Part shown: in pieces, positions 45,262-53,352 of the stretch
Position numbering within the stretch: the stretch's first letter is position 1
How the letters are laid out: every line of letters starts with the position of its first letter
NCBI RefSeq assembly: GCF_016466415.2
Contig: NZ_CP066772.2
Span: 248,001 to 312,000 of the forward strand
DNA from: Ralstonia pickettii
GTDB taxonomy: Bacteria; Pseudomonadota; Gammaproteobacteria; Burkholderiales; Burkholderiaceae
DNA length: 64,000 nucleotides
Reading direction: 5' to 3'
Position numbers and translations under genes: made by a program
The notes under the pieces: generated by a model
Databases searched by the model: none
Seen by the model: only the letters and a program-made list of their open reading frames with translations
Told to the model about the DNA's origin: nothing

Positions 45262-46617
45262 ATGAAGACTGCGTTGAAAACACTGCGCATCGGCGGCGGC
45301 GCCGGTTATTCAGGCGACCGCATCGAACCGGCGCTGGAACTGGCAGAGCACGGCGACATCGACGTGCTGATGTTCGAATGCCTGGCCGAGCGCACCATCG
45401 CGCTCGCACAGCAGGTGCGCCGCAAAGACCCGTCGCATGGCTACGACCCGCTGCTCGAAGCGCGCATGCGGGCAGTACTGCCGGCCTGCGCGGCGCGCGG
45501 CATCCGCATCGTCACGAACATGGGCGCGGCCAACCCGCAGGCGGCGGCCGAACGCACACTCGACATCGCCCGCGAGCTGGGGCTCAAGCTGCGCGTGGCG
45601 GCCGTGACGGGCGACGATGTGTTCGATCTGCTGCAGGCCCGCGGCCACGACTTCACGCTGATGGATGGCGGCGCGCCAGTGGCATCGCTGCAGGCACGTA
45701 TGGTGTCGGCCAATGCGTACCTCGGCGCGCAGGGCATTGTCGATGCGCTGGCGCAAGGCGCGGACGTCGTCATCACCGGGCGCGTGGCCGATCCGGCGCT
45801 GGCGCTTGGGCCGCTCGTCCATGCGTTTGGATGGCGCATGGACGACTGGCACCGCCTGGGCTGCGGCACGCTCGCCGGGCACCTGCTCGAATGCGCCGGA
45901 CAAATCACCGGCGGCTACTTTGCCGACCCCGGCATCAAGGACGTACCGGCACTCGCTCGTCTGGGCTTCCCGATTGGCGAGGTGGGCGAAGACGGCTCGG
46001 TGCGCATCACCAAGGTCGCCACGGCCGGTGGCCTTGTCACCGAAGCCACGTGCAAGGAGCAGTTGCTGTACGAGATCCACGACCCGGCGCGCTACCTCAC
46101 GCCGGATGTGGTGGCGGACTTCTCCAACGTGCGCATGCACGCCGACGGCAAAGACCGCGTTGTCATTGAAGGGGCCACCGGCACACCGCGCACGGGCCAG
46201 TTGAAGGTCTCGATCGGCTATCTCGACAGCTATATCGGCGAAGGCCAGATCAGCTATGCCGGCCCCAACGCGGTGGCGCGCGGCAAGCTGGCGCTCGACA
46301 TCGTGCGCGAGCGGTTGGCGCTCACCGGCGTGCAGATGACGGAAACGCGCTTTGAGCTGATCGGCGTGAATGCGCTGCACGGCGCAGCCCTTTCCCGCGC
46401 CGATGCCGAACCGTATGAAGTGCGCGTGCGCGTGGCCGCGCGCACCGAATCGATGGCCGAAGCCGTGCGCGTCGGCAACGAAGTGGAAACCTTGCTAACG
46501 TGCGGCCCGTCGGGCGGCGGCGGGGCGACCAAGAGCGCGCGCGAGATCATCGCCGTGGCATCGACGTTGATTCCTGCTGAACTCGCGCCGCACGCCGTGC
46601 ACATCCTGGAGAGCTGA
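45262..46617 (+). CDS. AtuA-family protein (DUF1446)
   Basis: 451 aa cytoplasmic protein. Recognised by RIGGGAGYSGDRIEPALELAE at the N-terminus, TNMGAANPQAAAERTLDIA and VITGRVADPALALGPLVHAF, and GCGPSGGGGATKS-like CGPSGGGG near the end. AtuA is needed for acyclic terpene use in Pseudomonas but its reaction is unknown. Here it is operonic with a CitMHS transporter, so a role in tricarboxylate or branched-acid catabolism is possible. Confidence 0.88.
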   Translation: MKTALKTLRIGGGAGYSGDRIEPALELAEHGDIDVLMFECLAERTIALAQQVRRKDPSHGYDPLLEARMRAVLPACAARGIRIVTNMGAANPQAAAERTLDIARELGLKLRVAAVTGDDVFDLLQARGHDFTLMDGGAPVASLQARMVSANAYLGAQGIVDALAQGADVVITGRVADPALALGPLVHAFGWRMDDWHRLGCGTLAGHLLECAGQITGGYFADPGIKDVPALARLGFPIGEVGEDGSVRITKVATAGGLVTEATCKEQLLYEIHDPARYLTPDVVADFSNVRMHADGKDRVVIEGATGTPRTGQLKVSIGYLDSYIGEGQISYAGPNAVARGKLALDIVRERLALTGVQMTETRFELIGVNALHGAALSRADAEPYEVRVRVAARTESMAEAVRVGNEVETLLTCGPSGGGGATKSAREIIAVASTLIPAELAPHAVHILES

Positions 46618-46618
46618 C

Positions 46619-46939
46619 ATGCCCCGCACCCTCCGCGACCTCGCCCACACCCGCGCCGGCGACAAGGGCGACATCTCATGCATCTCCGTCATCGCGCTCC
46701 GTCCGGAATGTGCGGAAGAATTTGCCTTGCTTGAGCAGCACGTCACGGCAGAACGCGTGCGCGCGCATTTCGCTGAACTCGTTTGCGGCGAGGTCGAACG
46801 CTACGTGCTGCCGCAGCTTGGCGCGCTCAACTTCGTACTCCACGGCGCCCTGGCCGGCGGCGTGACGCGCTCGCTGGCGCTGGATGCGCATGGCAAGTCG
46901 CTGTCCAGCGCACTGCTCACGCTCGAGATTCCAGGCTAA
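46619..46939 (+). CDS. AtuA-associated ferredoxin-fold protein
   Basis: 106 aa. TLRDLAHTRAGDKGDISCIS at the N-terminus and LGALNFVLHGALAGGVTRSL are typical of the small domain that follows or is fused to AtuA proteins. It starts one base after the AtuA-like stop, so the pair probably forms one complex. No catalytic motif assigned. Confidence 0.85.
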   Translation: MPRTLRDLAHTRAGDKGDISCISVIALRPECAEEFALLEQHVTAERVRAHFAELVCGEVERYVLPQLGALNFVLHGALAGGVTRSLALDAHGKSLSSALLTLEIPG

Positions 46940-46964
46940 GCTGGCGCACCCGCCCGGCATCGCC

Positions 46965-47864
46965 ATGAACCTCTCCGTCAAGCAGCTCCGCGCCTTTGCC
47001 GCGCTGCGCGAGCACAAGAACTTCACGCAGGCGGCAGAGACGTGTCACCTGTCGCAATCGGCCTTCAGCGCGCTGATCCAGAACCTGGAGGCCGATGCCG
47101 GCGTGCGCCTGTTCGACCGCAATACGCGCCATGTTGAACTGACCCCCGAGGGCGAAGCCTTTGCGGAATCGGCGCTGCGCCTGCTGGCCGATTTCGAGGC
47201 GACGTTCTCCGAGCTGCGCGATCGCGCCGCGGCACGCACCGGACGCGTGACGGTGGCCGCGCTGCCGTCGATCGCGGCGGGGATTCTGCCTGGCGTGCTG
47301 GCCACATTCTCTGCAGAGCATCCGGGCATTCAACTGGCGCTGCACGATCAACTGTCGGACTCATGCATCGACATGGTCCGGCGCGGGGCGGCGGACTTCG
47401 CCATCGCGGCCATGGGCGCCGACATGGCAGGCCTGGCCGCCCAGCCGTTCTGCACCGACGACTTCCACCTCGTCTGCCATCAGGAGCACCCGCTTTCGCG
47501 CAAGCCGGCGCTGGCCGTGGGCGATCTTGTCGATACGCCGTTCATCCACCTTGCGCGCAACACGAGCATCCGGCAGTACCTCGATGCGGCGCTGCATCCA
47601 ACGAAGCTGCGCAGCGGCATGGAAGTCGAACATCTGGCCACGGCGGCGGCGCTGGTGGCGGCCAACCTGGGCATCACCGTCATTCCTGCGCTGGCGCTGT
47701 TCCAGTTCCGTCTGCCGGAGCTGGTGGTGCGACCGCTGCCCCTGCCGGGGCTGGTGCGCACGCTGTATGTCATCCGGCGCGACGGGCGCAGCCTTTCCGT
47801 GGCGGCGCAAGGGTTGCTGGACTTGCTGCTGGCGCACCCGGCGCGCGCGGCGGCGCCAGTTTGA
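46965..47864 (+). CDS. LysR-family transcriptional regulator
   Basis: 299 aa. HTH at 1-60 (LRAFAALREHKNFTQAAETC, LSQSAFSALIQNLEADAG), then a LysR substrate-binding domain (about 90-290). It lies 25 bases after the AtuA-associated gene on the same strand, so it is the last gene of the CitMHS operon, an uncommon place for a LysR regulator, which usually diverges from its target. Confidence 0.92.
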   Translation: MNLSVKQLRAFAALREHKNFTQAAETCHLSQSAFSALIQNLEADAGVRLFDRNTRHVELTPEGEAFAESALRLLADFEATFSELRDRAAARTGRVTVAALPSIAAGILPGVLATFSAEHPGIQLALHDQLSDSCIDMVRRGAADFAIAAMGADMAGLAAQPFCTDDFHLVCHQEHPLSRKPALAVGDLVDTPFIHLARNTSIRQYLDAALHPTKLRSGMEVEHLATAAALVAANLGITVIPALALFQFRLPELVVRPLPLPGLVRTLYVIRRDGRSLSVAAQGLLDLLLAHPARAAAPV

Positions 47865-47955
47865 CGGCGCGCAACCCGGGCACATCCGGGGGTGCGGCAT
47901 CGCCCACCTGCGCTGCTACAGTGAGGCATCCCATTCCGATTCTGCGGAGCGCCCC

Positions 47956-48423
47956 ATGCATCAGCGCATTCTTGCCGCTTTCGACGGCACCCATGAAGCC
48001 CACTTGGCGGTCGAGGAAGCAGCCGCCCTTGCCCGCGCTTTCAACGGCCGCGTCCGGGTCGTCTGGGCGATCGGTTCGCCTGCCATGCCTGAGTCGCGCG
48101 AAATCTATAGCGTCGACAAACTGCGCGAAGAAGCACACCGCACAGCCAGCGCATCGCTGGTCGAATTGCAGCGCCAGTTCGACGCCGACGGCACCCCCGC
48201 CGAAACCGGCGTGCTGATGCTCGACGCCACCGATGACGATATCGGCAACGCGCTCGAGCACGAAGCCGAACGCTGGCAGGCCGACACCATCGTTGTAGGG
48301 TCGCAAGGCAAGCACGGGCTCGCGCGCCTGCTACTGGGCAGTGTGGCCGAGCGAACGACGCGCCTGTCGCACCGCACCGTTATCGTGGTACGCGCACAGC
48401 ACCCTCAGCATGCAGCCGGCTGA
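47956..48423 (+). CDS. Universal stress protein (UspA family)
   Basis: 155 aa single Usp domain. The ATP-binding signature is present as VVGSQGKHGLARLLLGSVAE followed by RTTRLSHRTVIVV. Start at the ATG giving MHQRILAAFDGTHEAHLAVE; the open frame continues upstream through the LysR gene without homology. Confidence 0.92.
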   Translation: MHQRILAAFDGTHEAHLAVEEAAALARAFNGRVRVVWAIGSPAMPESREIYSVDKLREEAHRTASASLVELQRQFDADGTPAETGVLMLDATDDDIGNALEHEAERWQADTIVVGSQGKHGLARLLLGSVAERTTRLSHRTVIVVRAQHPQHAAG

Positions 48424-48438
48424 AGTCGAATAGCCCCA

Positions 48439-48508
48439 CTATGCAACCTGTTGCATAGAAAAAGTTGACTGTGCTATGTTGCGTCCCACGTTGATGCAAT
48501 CCGTTGCA
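48439..48508. promoter_or_regulatory. Two copies of an ATGCAAC/GTTGCAT dyad before the NTF2-fold gene
   Basis: The first copy is ATGCAACCTGTTGCAT, extended to nine perfect bases per arm (48439-48458); the second is ATGCAATCCGTTGCAC (48494-48509). They flank a TTGACT (48465) that could be a -35 box. Symmetry and spacing look like a repressor operator pair. The nearby PadR-family gene (50037-50573) is the simplest candidate binder. Confidence 0.6.
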
Positions 48509-48528
48509 CTTTCTGCTCAGGAGCCCGC

Positions 48529-48972
48529 ATGCCGCAGCCGATTCCCCAGACACTGAACGCGCCCGCGCAGGCCACGCTCGAGGCCTGGCATGCCATGCTC
48601 GAGAGCGGCAACATGGACGATCTCGACCGGCTGTTCGCCGATGAAGTGGTCTTCCGCTCACCCGTGGCGCACACGCCTTACCCGGGCCGCACGGCGACCA
48701 CGCTGGTGCTTCGCACCGTCAACACCGTCTTTGAAGACTTCAAATACCACCGCAGCTTCGTCACCGGCGACGGCGCCAGCGTGGTGCTCGAATTCAGTGC
48801 CAACGTGAGCGGCAAGGCCCTCAAGGGCATCGACATGGTGCGCTTTAACGCTGAAGGCAAGATCGTCGAGTTTGAAGTCATGGTGCGCCCGGCCACCGGC
48901 CTGCAGGCACTCGGCGCGGCCATGGGTGCCAAATTGGGCGACAAGATCGCGCTGCTCAAGGCCGAAGCCTGA
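48529..48972 (+). CDS. NTF2-like/SnoaL-fold protein
   Basis: 147 aa. ATLEAWHAMLESGNMDDLDR, FADEVVFRSPVAHTPYPGR and ISEFEVMVRP-like KIVEFEVMVRPATGLQALG give the cone-shaped SnoaL-like fold of small ligand-binding or isomerase proteins. No catalytic residue can be named. It is 56 bases before a nitronate monooxygenase and probably co-transcribed, under the dyad operator upstream. Confidence 0.82.
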   Translation: MPQPIPQTLNAPAQATLEAWHAMLESGNMDDLDRLFADEVVFRSPVAHTPYPGRTATTLVLRTVNTVFEDFKYHRSFVTGDGASVVLEFSANVSGKALKGIDMVRFNAEGKIVEFEVMVRPATGLQALGAAMGAKLGDKIALLKAEA

Positions 48973-49028
48973 CCCGCTCCCCCCTCCCTACGTTCCCTTA
49001 TTCCATAACGATTCCAACGGAGACTGCC

Positions 49029-50033
49029 ATGTCGCTGCCCCCGATCCTGCAAAACCGCCTGTCCGTGCCCGTGGTGGGCTCGCCACTGTTCATCATTTCC
49101 AACCCCGACCTCGTGATCGCGCAGTGCAAGGCGGGCGTGGTCGGCTCGTTCCCGGCGCTCAATGCGCGGCCGGCCGAGCTGCTGGAGACCTGGCTGCAGC
49201 GCATCACCACGGAGCTGGCCGAATACGACGCCCAGCACCCCGACAAGCCGTCGGCGCCATTTGCCGTCAACCAGATCGTGCACAAGTCGAACGACCGCCT
49301 GGAGCACGACCTGGAGCTGTGCGTGAAGTACAAGGTGCCCATCGTCATCACGTCGCTGGGCGCGCGTGAAGACGTGAACCAAGCGGTGCACAGCTATGGC
49401 GGCATCGTGCTGCACGACGTCATCAACAATAAGTTCGCCAAGAAGGCGATCGAGAAAGGCGCGGATGGCCTGATCGCCGTGGCGGCGGGCGCAGGCGGTC
49501 ATGCGGGCACAACGTCGCCGTTTGCGCTGATCCACGAAATTCGCGAATGGTTCGATGGCCCGTTGCTGCTGTCGGGCGCCATCGCCAACGGCAACGCCAT
49601 CCTGGCGGCGCTGGCAGCCGGCGCTGATCTGGCCTATGTCGGCTCCGCGTTCATCGCCACCGAAGAAGCGAATGCGATCGAGGGCTACAAGCAAGCGATC
49701 GTGGAAAGCACCGCCAGCGATATCGTCTACACGAACCTGTTCACCGGCGTGCACGGCAACTACCTGCGCAAGAGCATCGAAGGCGCCGGCCTGGACCCGG
49801 ACGCGCTGCCGGAATCGGACCCGAGCAAGATGAACTTCGGCTCGGGCGGCGGCGCAAAGGCCAAGGCGTGGAAAGACATCTGGGGCGCCGGCCAGGGCGT
49901 TGGCGCGGTCAAGCGCGTGGTGCCGGCGGCGGAACTCGTCAAGCGCTTTGCCGAGGAGTTCGAGGTGGCACGCCGGCGCCTGAACAACATCGAAGCGCTG
50001 CGCACCGCGGCCGATAGTAGGGCGACGGCTTAA
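49029..50033 (+). CDS. Nitronate monooxygenase (NMO family)
   Basis: 334 aa FMN-dependent TIM barrel. RLSVPVVGSPLFIISNPDLV at the N-terminus, AAGAGGHAGTTSPFAL (phosphate and active-site loop) and LLLSGAIANGNAILAALAAG are family motifs. It oxidises alkyl nitronates such as propionate-3-nitronate, or acts on enoyl-type substrates. It ends three bases from the convergent PadR gene. A distant paralogue lies at 56810-57880. Confidence 0.9.
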   Translation: MSLPPILQNRLSVPVVGSPLFIISNPDLVIAQCKAGVVGSFPALNARPAELLETWLQRITTELAEYDAQHPDKPSAPFAVNQIVHKSNDRLEHDLELCVKYKVPIVITSLGAREDVNQAVHSYGGIVLHDVINNKFAKKAIEKGADGLIAVAAGAGGHAGTTSPFALIHEIREWFDGPLLLSGAIANGNAILAALAAGADLAYVGSAFIATEEANAIEGYKQAIVESTASDIVYTNLFTGVHGNYLRKSIEGAGLDPDALPESDPSKMNFGSGGGAKAKAWKDIWGAGQGVGAVKRVVPAAELVKRFAEEFEVARRRLNNIEALRTAADSRATA

Positions 50034-50036
50034 GGC

Positions 50037-50573
50037 TTAAGCGGTCACTGAGGCTGGCTCCAGCAACGGCAGCACATCGTCTGCCCACGCGAGCCAGCCT
50101 TCTTCGTAAACGATGCCGCGCTGAAGCACCGCGTGCTGCAGCTGCTGCGCACGCGTGAGATCAGCCCGGGCAAAATCGCGCTGTTCGATCTCGCGGAACG
50201 TATTCAGCCGCGTGCGGTGCTGCTCGATCAGGCGCTGCATCTCTTCCGCAAAACCGAGCGGGCCGATCACTGCGTCGGCGCGCAGCTTCACCAGCACTTC
50301 TTCGCGGTTGTCCGACGACACGGTCGGCTCCAGCACCCAGCGCGCGAGTTCGTCGCGGCCCGGCGGCAGCACGGTGTAGGTCTTCTTGCGGCTGTCTTCC
50401 TCTTCCTCCACGCTCACCCAGCCGGCTTCGGCCATGCGCCCGAGTTCGCGGTAGATCTGCTGATGCGTGGCGCTCCAGAAATAACCCATCGACTTGTCAA
50501 AGCGTCGGGCAAGCTCGTAGCCCGACGAGGGCTTTTCCAGCAGGGATGTCAGCAGCGCGTGTTGGATGGACAT
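50037..50573 (-). CDS. PadR-family transcriptional regulator
   Basis: 178 aa. PadR winged helix MSIQHALLTSLLEKPSSGYE with FWSATHQQIYRELGRMAEAG and a C-terminal helical dimerisation region (Vir_act_alpha_C). Start at the ATG at 50571-50573; an upstream open stretch has no homology. Convergent with the nitronate monooxygenase, it may sense a related toxic compound. Confidence 0.92.
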   Translation of the reverse strand: MSIQHALLTSLLEKPSSGYELARRFDKSMGYFWSATHQQIYRELGRMAEAGWVSVEEEEDSRKKTYTVLPPGRDELARWVLEPTVSSDNREEVLVKLRADAVIGPLGFAEEMQRLIEQHRTRLNTFREIEQRDFARADLTRAQQLQHAVLQRGIVYEEGWLAWADDVLPLLEPASVTA

Positions 50574-50793
50574 GATGGGATTTTTTATATAAGCCGTTGA
50601 TTCTAAATGCAGAATACCCGCTGCGTGGAAGATTTTTTCCCACGGAATCAAGGTGTTTCTTGGCAATACCATCGATGATTGCCACGAACTTGTTCAACGG
50701 CATCGGGCTCGTTCAGGGCTCCCGCAACGAAGATTGAGCTATGCGAGTTGCCGAGCTAATGCCGATTAGCGAAACCCGGAGCATGAGCCTTTG

Positions 50794-51357
50794 ATGAGTT
50801 GCGAGAAGTTCTATGTCATCACCGGCGCTTCTGGTGCTGGCAAGTCGACTCTTTTGAACGCGCTGGGCGAACGGGGCATTTCAGTCATGCCCGAGGCCGC
50901 GCTCTCAATCGTTCAGGAACAGGAAAGCTCCGATGGAACGCGCCTTCCGGGCACCGACCTGCAGGCGTTCATGAACGCAGTGATGGAGCGAAACATCAGG
51001 GCGTGTGAGGCGGCGAAGTCCCTGCCACCACCGGTGTTCTTTGATCGCGGCATGCCGGAACGCATAGCGCACATGAAGCGACTAAGCCTCGACAGAAATC
51101 CCGCATACGTTGAGGCATCGCAAGCGCGACGCTATGCAAACACCGTGTTCGTGGCGGAGCCTTGGCCAGAGATTTACGTTTGCGATCAATGGCGACGTGC
51201 GCCATTTGCGCGCGCTGCTCGCTCGTTCGAGCCGACCGTGCTGGCCTACGTGGACGAGGGCTACACAACATGCGTACTTCCCAAGGTATCGGTAGAACGG
51301 CGCGTTGCATTCATTCTTGCTCACGTGCGCCGGCTCAGAGCGGGCGAGGCTGCATGA
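50794..51357 (+). CDS. AAA/P-loop NTPase (AAA_28-like)
   Basis: 187 aa. Walker A GASGAGKST at residues 11-19, MPEAALSIVQEQ and FFDRGMPERIAHM are typical of the small AAA_28 kinase-like ATPases of unknown substrate. The region 50574-51515 is less GC-rich than its surroundings and this gene has no evident functional link to its neighbours, so horizontal gain is possible. Confidence 0.82.
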   Translation: MSCEKFYVITGASGAGKSTLLNALGERGISVMPEAALSIVQEQESSDGTRLPGTDLQAFMNAVMERNIRACEAAKSLPPPVFFDRGMPERIAHMKRLSLDRNPAYVEASQARRYANTVFVAEPWPEIYVCDQWRRAPFARAARSFEPTVLAYVDEGYTTCVLPKVSVERRVAFILAHVRRLRAGEAA

Positions 51358-51515
51358 AAACGCGTGTCGAATGTCCGTACAAAAAGCTCGACCCTCCAGC
51401 GACGACGGAACGGTAGAGCGGCCCCTGACACCGGAATATTTTCGCGGCTCACACAGCCGCACACCGTTTCTGTCGTATTCGGGCGGTCCGGGAAGATCGC
51501 GATCAGGCGCTCGCC

Positions 51516-51692
51516 ATGGAAAACGGCTCCTACAATCCAGTCAACCCCAAGGCCCCGCTCAAGGGCAAGGCGGCAGAAGAGCAGAACAAGATGAACTCCA
51601 TCCTGAAGACGGCCGTTGCGCTGGACTGGGACGTGATCAACGCCGAGCGCCCCGAGTGGAGCAAGCGCTGGAACCGCATCGTCGAGCGTTGA
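51516..51692 (+). CDS. Small hypothetical protein (58 aa)
   Basis: 58 aa, no recognised family. Lys/Glu-rich N-terminal half, then WDVINAERPEWSKRWNRIVE with four Trp in 20 residues. Third-position GC is high and even, as in real genes here, but the ribosome-binding site is weak. It ends 67 bases before the aldehyde dehydrogenase and could be its upstream operon partner. Confidence 0.5.
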   Translation: MENGSYNPVNPKAPLKGKAAEEQNKMNSILKTAVALDWDVINAERPEWSKRWNRIVER

Positions 51693-51759
51693 GCCTTACG
51701 CACCACCGCATCGCAACAGTTTTTCGATTGAACACGAGAGAAGAGCAAGGATTCACGCC

Positions 51760-53292
51760 ATGTCAGATTCCCGAACACGATTGCAGACCGTACTGAAGTC
51801 CCTCGGCCTGGACCTGAAGGCCTATGAAGGCACGGACTGGACGAGCCGCGCCCCGCGCGATGGCACGGTATTGGCAACCGTGAAATCACACACCGCCACC
51901 GAGGCCGAGGCGGCCATCCAGAGCGCGCATCTGGCGTATCTGGCATGGCGCATCGTGCCGGCACCCGTGCGCGGCGAACTCGTGCGCCGCTTGGGCGAAG
52001 TCCTGCGCACGCACAAGGCGGCGCTGGGCGAACTGGTCTCGCTGGAAGCCGGCAAGATCACCTCCGAAGGCCTGGGCGAAGTGCAGGAGATGATCGACAT
52101 CTGCGACTTTGCCGTCGGCCTGTCGCGGCAACTGCATGGCCTGACCATCGCCAGCGAGCGCCCCGGGCACCGGATGATGGAGACGTGGCATCCGATGGGC
52201 GTGGTGGGCATCATTTCGGCGTTCAACTTCCCGGTGGCGGTGTGGTCGTGGAACGCCGCGCTCGCCCTGGTGTGCGGCAACGCCATCGTGTGGAAGCCGT
52301 CGGAGAAAACGCCGCTCACCGCCATCGCTTGTCAGCACCTGATGCAGCAGGTAGTCGACGCGTTCAATGCAGAGAAGCCGGGCGCCATTCCTGCCGGACT
52401 GAGCCAACTGCTGATTGGCGGGCGCGACGTGGGCGAAGCGCTGGTGGCCAGCCACCTGGTGCCGGTGGTCAGCGCCACGGGCTCGACGCGCATGGGCCGC
52501 CAAGTGGGCGTGAAGGTGGCAGAGCGCTTCGGCCGCTCGATCCTGGAGCTGGGCGGCAACAACGCGATGATCGTCACGCCGTCGGCGGATCTGGAACTGG
52601 CCGCGCGCGCCATCACGTTTGCCGCCGTCGGCACTGCAGGCCAACGCTGCACCTCGCTGCGGCGTTTGATCGTGCACCGCTCGGTGGCCGATACGCTGCT
52701 GGCTCGCCTGGAAAAGATCTACCAGAGCATCGCCATTGGCGACCCGCTGGCTGACGGCACGCTGGTCGGCCCGCTGATCGACCAGGCCGCCTTCGACGGC
52801 ATGCAGCAGGCACTCGCGCAGGCCCGCGCCGAAGGTGGCGAAGTGCTGGGCGGCGAGCGCGTGCGAGAAGACCTCGGCGCCGACGCCTGGTATGTCCGTC
52901 CTGCGCTGGTCAAGATGCCGAAGCCGACGAAGGTGATGGAAACCGAGACCTTCGCGCCGATCCTCTATGTCGTGACGTACGACGGCGACACCGAGCAGGC
53001 GATCGCCATCCAGAACGGCGTACCGCAGGGCCTGTCCTCGGCGATCTTCACGGCAAACCTGAGCGATGCCGAGCGCTTTATGTCGTCGGCGGGCAGCGAC
53101 TGCGGCATCGCCAACGTCAACATCGGCACGTCGGGCGCCGAAATCGGCGGCGCATTCGGCGGCGAGAAGGAAACAGGCGGCGGCCGGGAATCCGGCTCGG
53201 ACGCGTGGAAGGGCTACATGCGCCGCGCCACGAACACGGTCAACTACAGCGGCGCGCTGCCGCTGGCGCAGGGCGTCCGGTTCGACGTTTGA
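51760..53292 (+). CDS. ALDH7-type aldehyde dehydrogenase (probable piperideine-6-carboxylate dehydrogenase, AmaB-like)
   Basis: 510 aa. NAD-binding and catalytic motifs: FNFPVAVWSWNAALAL, WKPSEKTPLTA, ELGGNNAMIV (Glu) and GTAGQRCTSLRRL (nucleophile Cys). The ELGGNN/GQRCTSLRR combination and length are those of ALDH7, which oxidises alpha-aminoadipate semialdehyde in lysine/pipecolate breakdown. No other lysine catabolic gene is adjacent. Confidence 0.92.
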   Translation: MSDSRTRLQTVLKSLGLDLKAYEGTDWTSRAPRDGTVLATVKSHTATEAEAAIQSAHLAYLAWRIVPAPVRGELVRRLGEVLRTHKAALGELVSLEAGKITSEGLGEVQEMIDICDFAVGLSRQLHGLTIASERPGHRMMETWHPMGVVGIISAFNFPVAVWSWNAALALVCGNAIVWKPSEKTPLTAIACQHLMQQVVDAFNAEKPGAIPAGLSQLLIGGRDVGEALVASHLVPVVSATGSTRMGRQVGVKVAERFGRSILELGGNNAMIVTPSADLELAARAITFAAVGTAGQRCTSLRRLIVHRSVADTLLARLEKIYQSIAIGDPLADGTLVGPLIDQAAFDGMQQALAQARAEGGEVLGGERVREDLGADAWYVRPALVKMPKPTKVMETETFAPILYVVTYDGDTEQAIAIQNGVPQGLSSAIFTANLSDAERFMSSAGSDCGIANVNIGTSGAEIGGAFGGEKETGGGRESGSDAWKGYMRRATNTVNYSGALPLAQGVRFDV

Positions 53293-53317
53293 TCAGCGCC
53301 CGATCGACGTGATGTTC

Positions 53318-53346
53318 GGGCGGCGGCGCCAGATGCTCCGCCGCCC
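53318..53346. terminator. Hairpin between convergent genes
   Basis: GGGCGGCGG and CCGCCGCCC form a perfect 9-bp stem with an 11-base loop, between the aldehyde dehydrogenase and the convergent esterase gene. No T-run on either side. Confidence 0.5.
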
Positions 53347-53352
53347 TGATGC

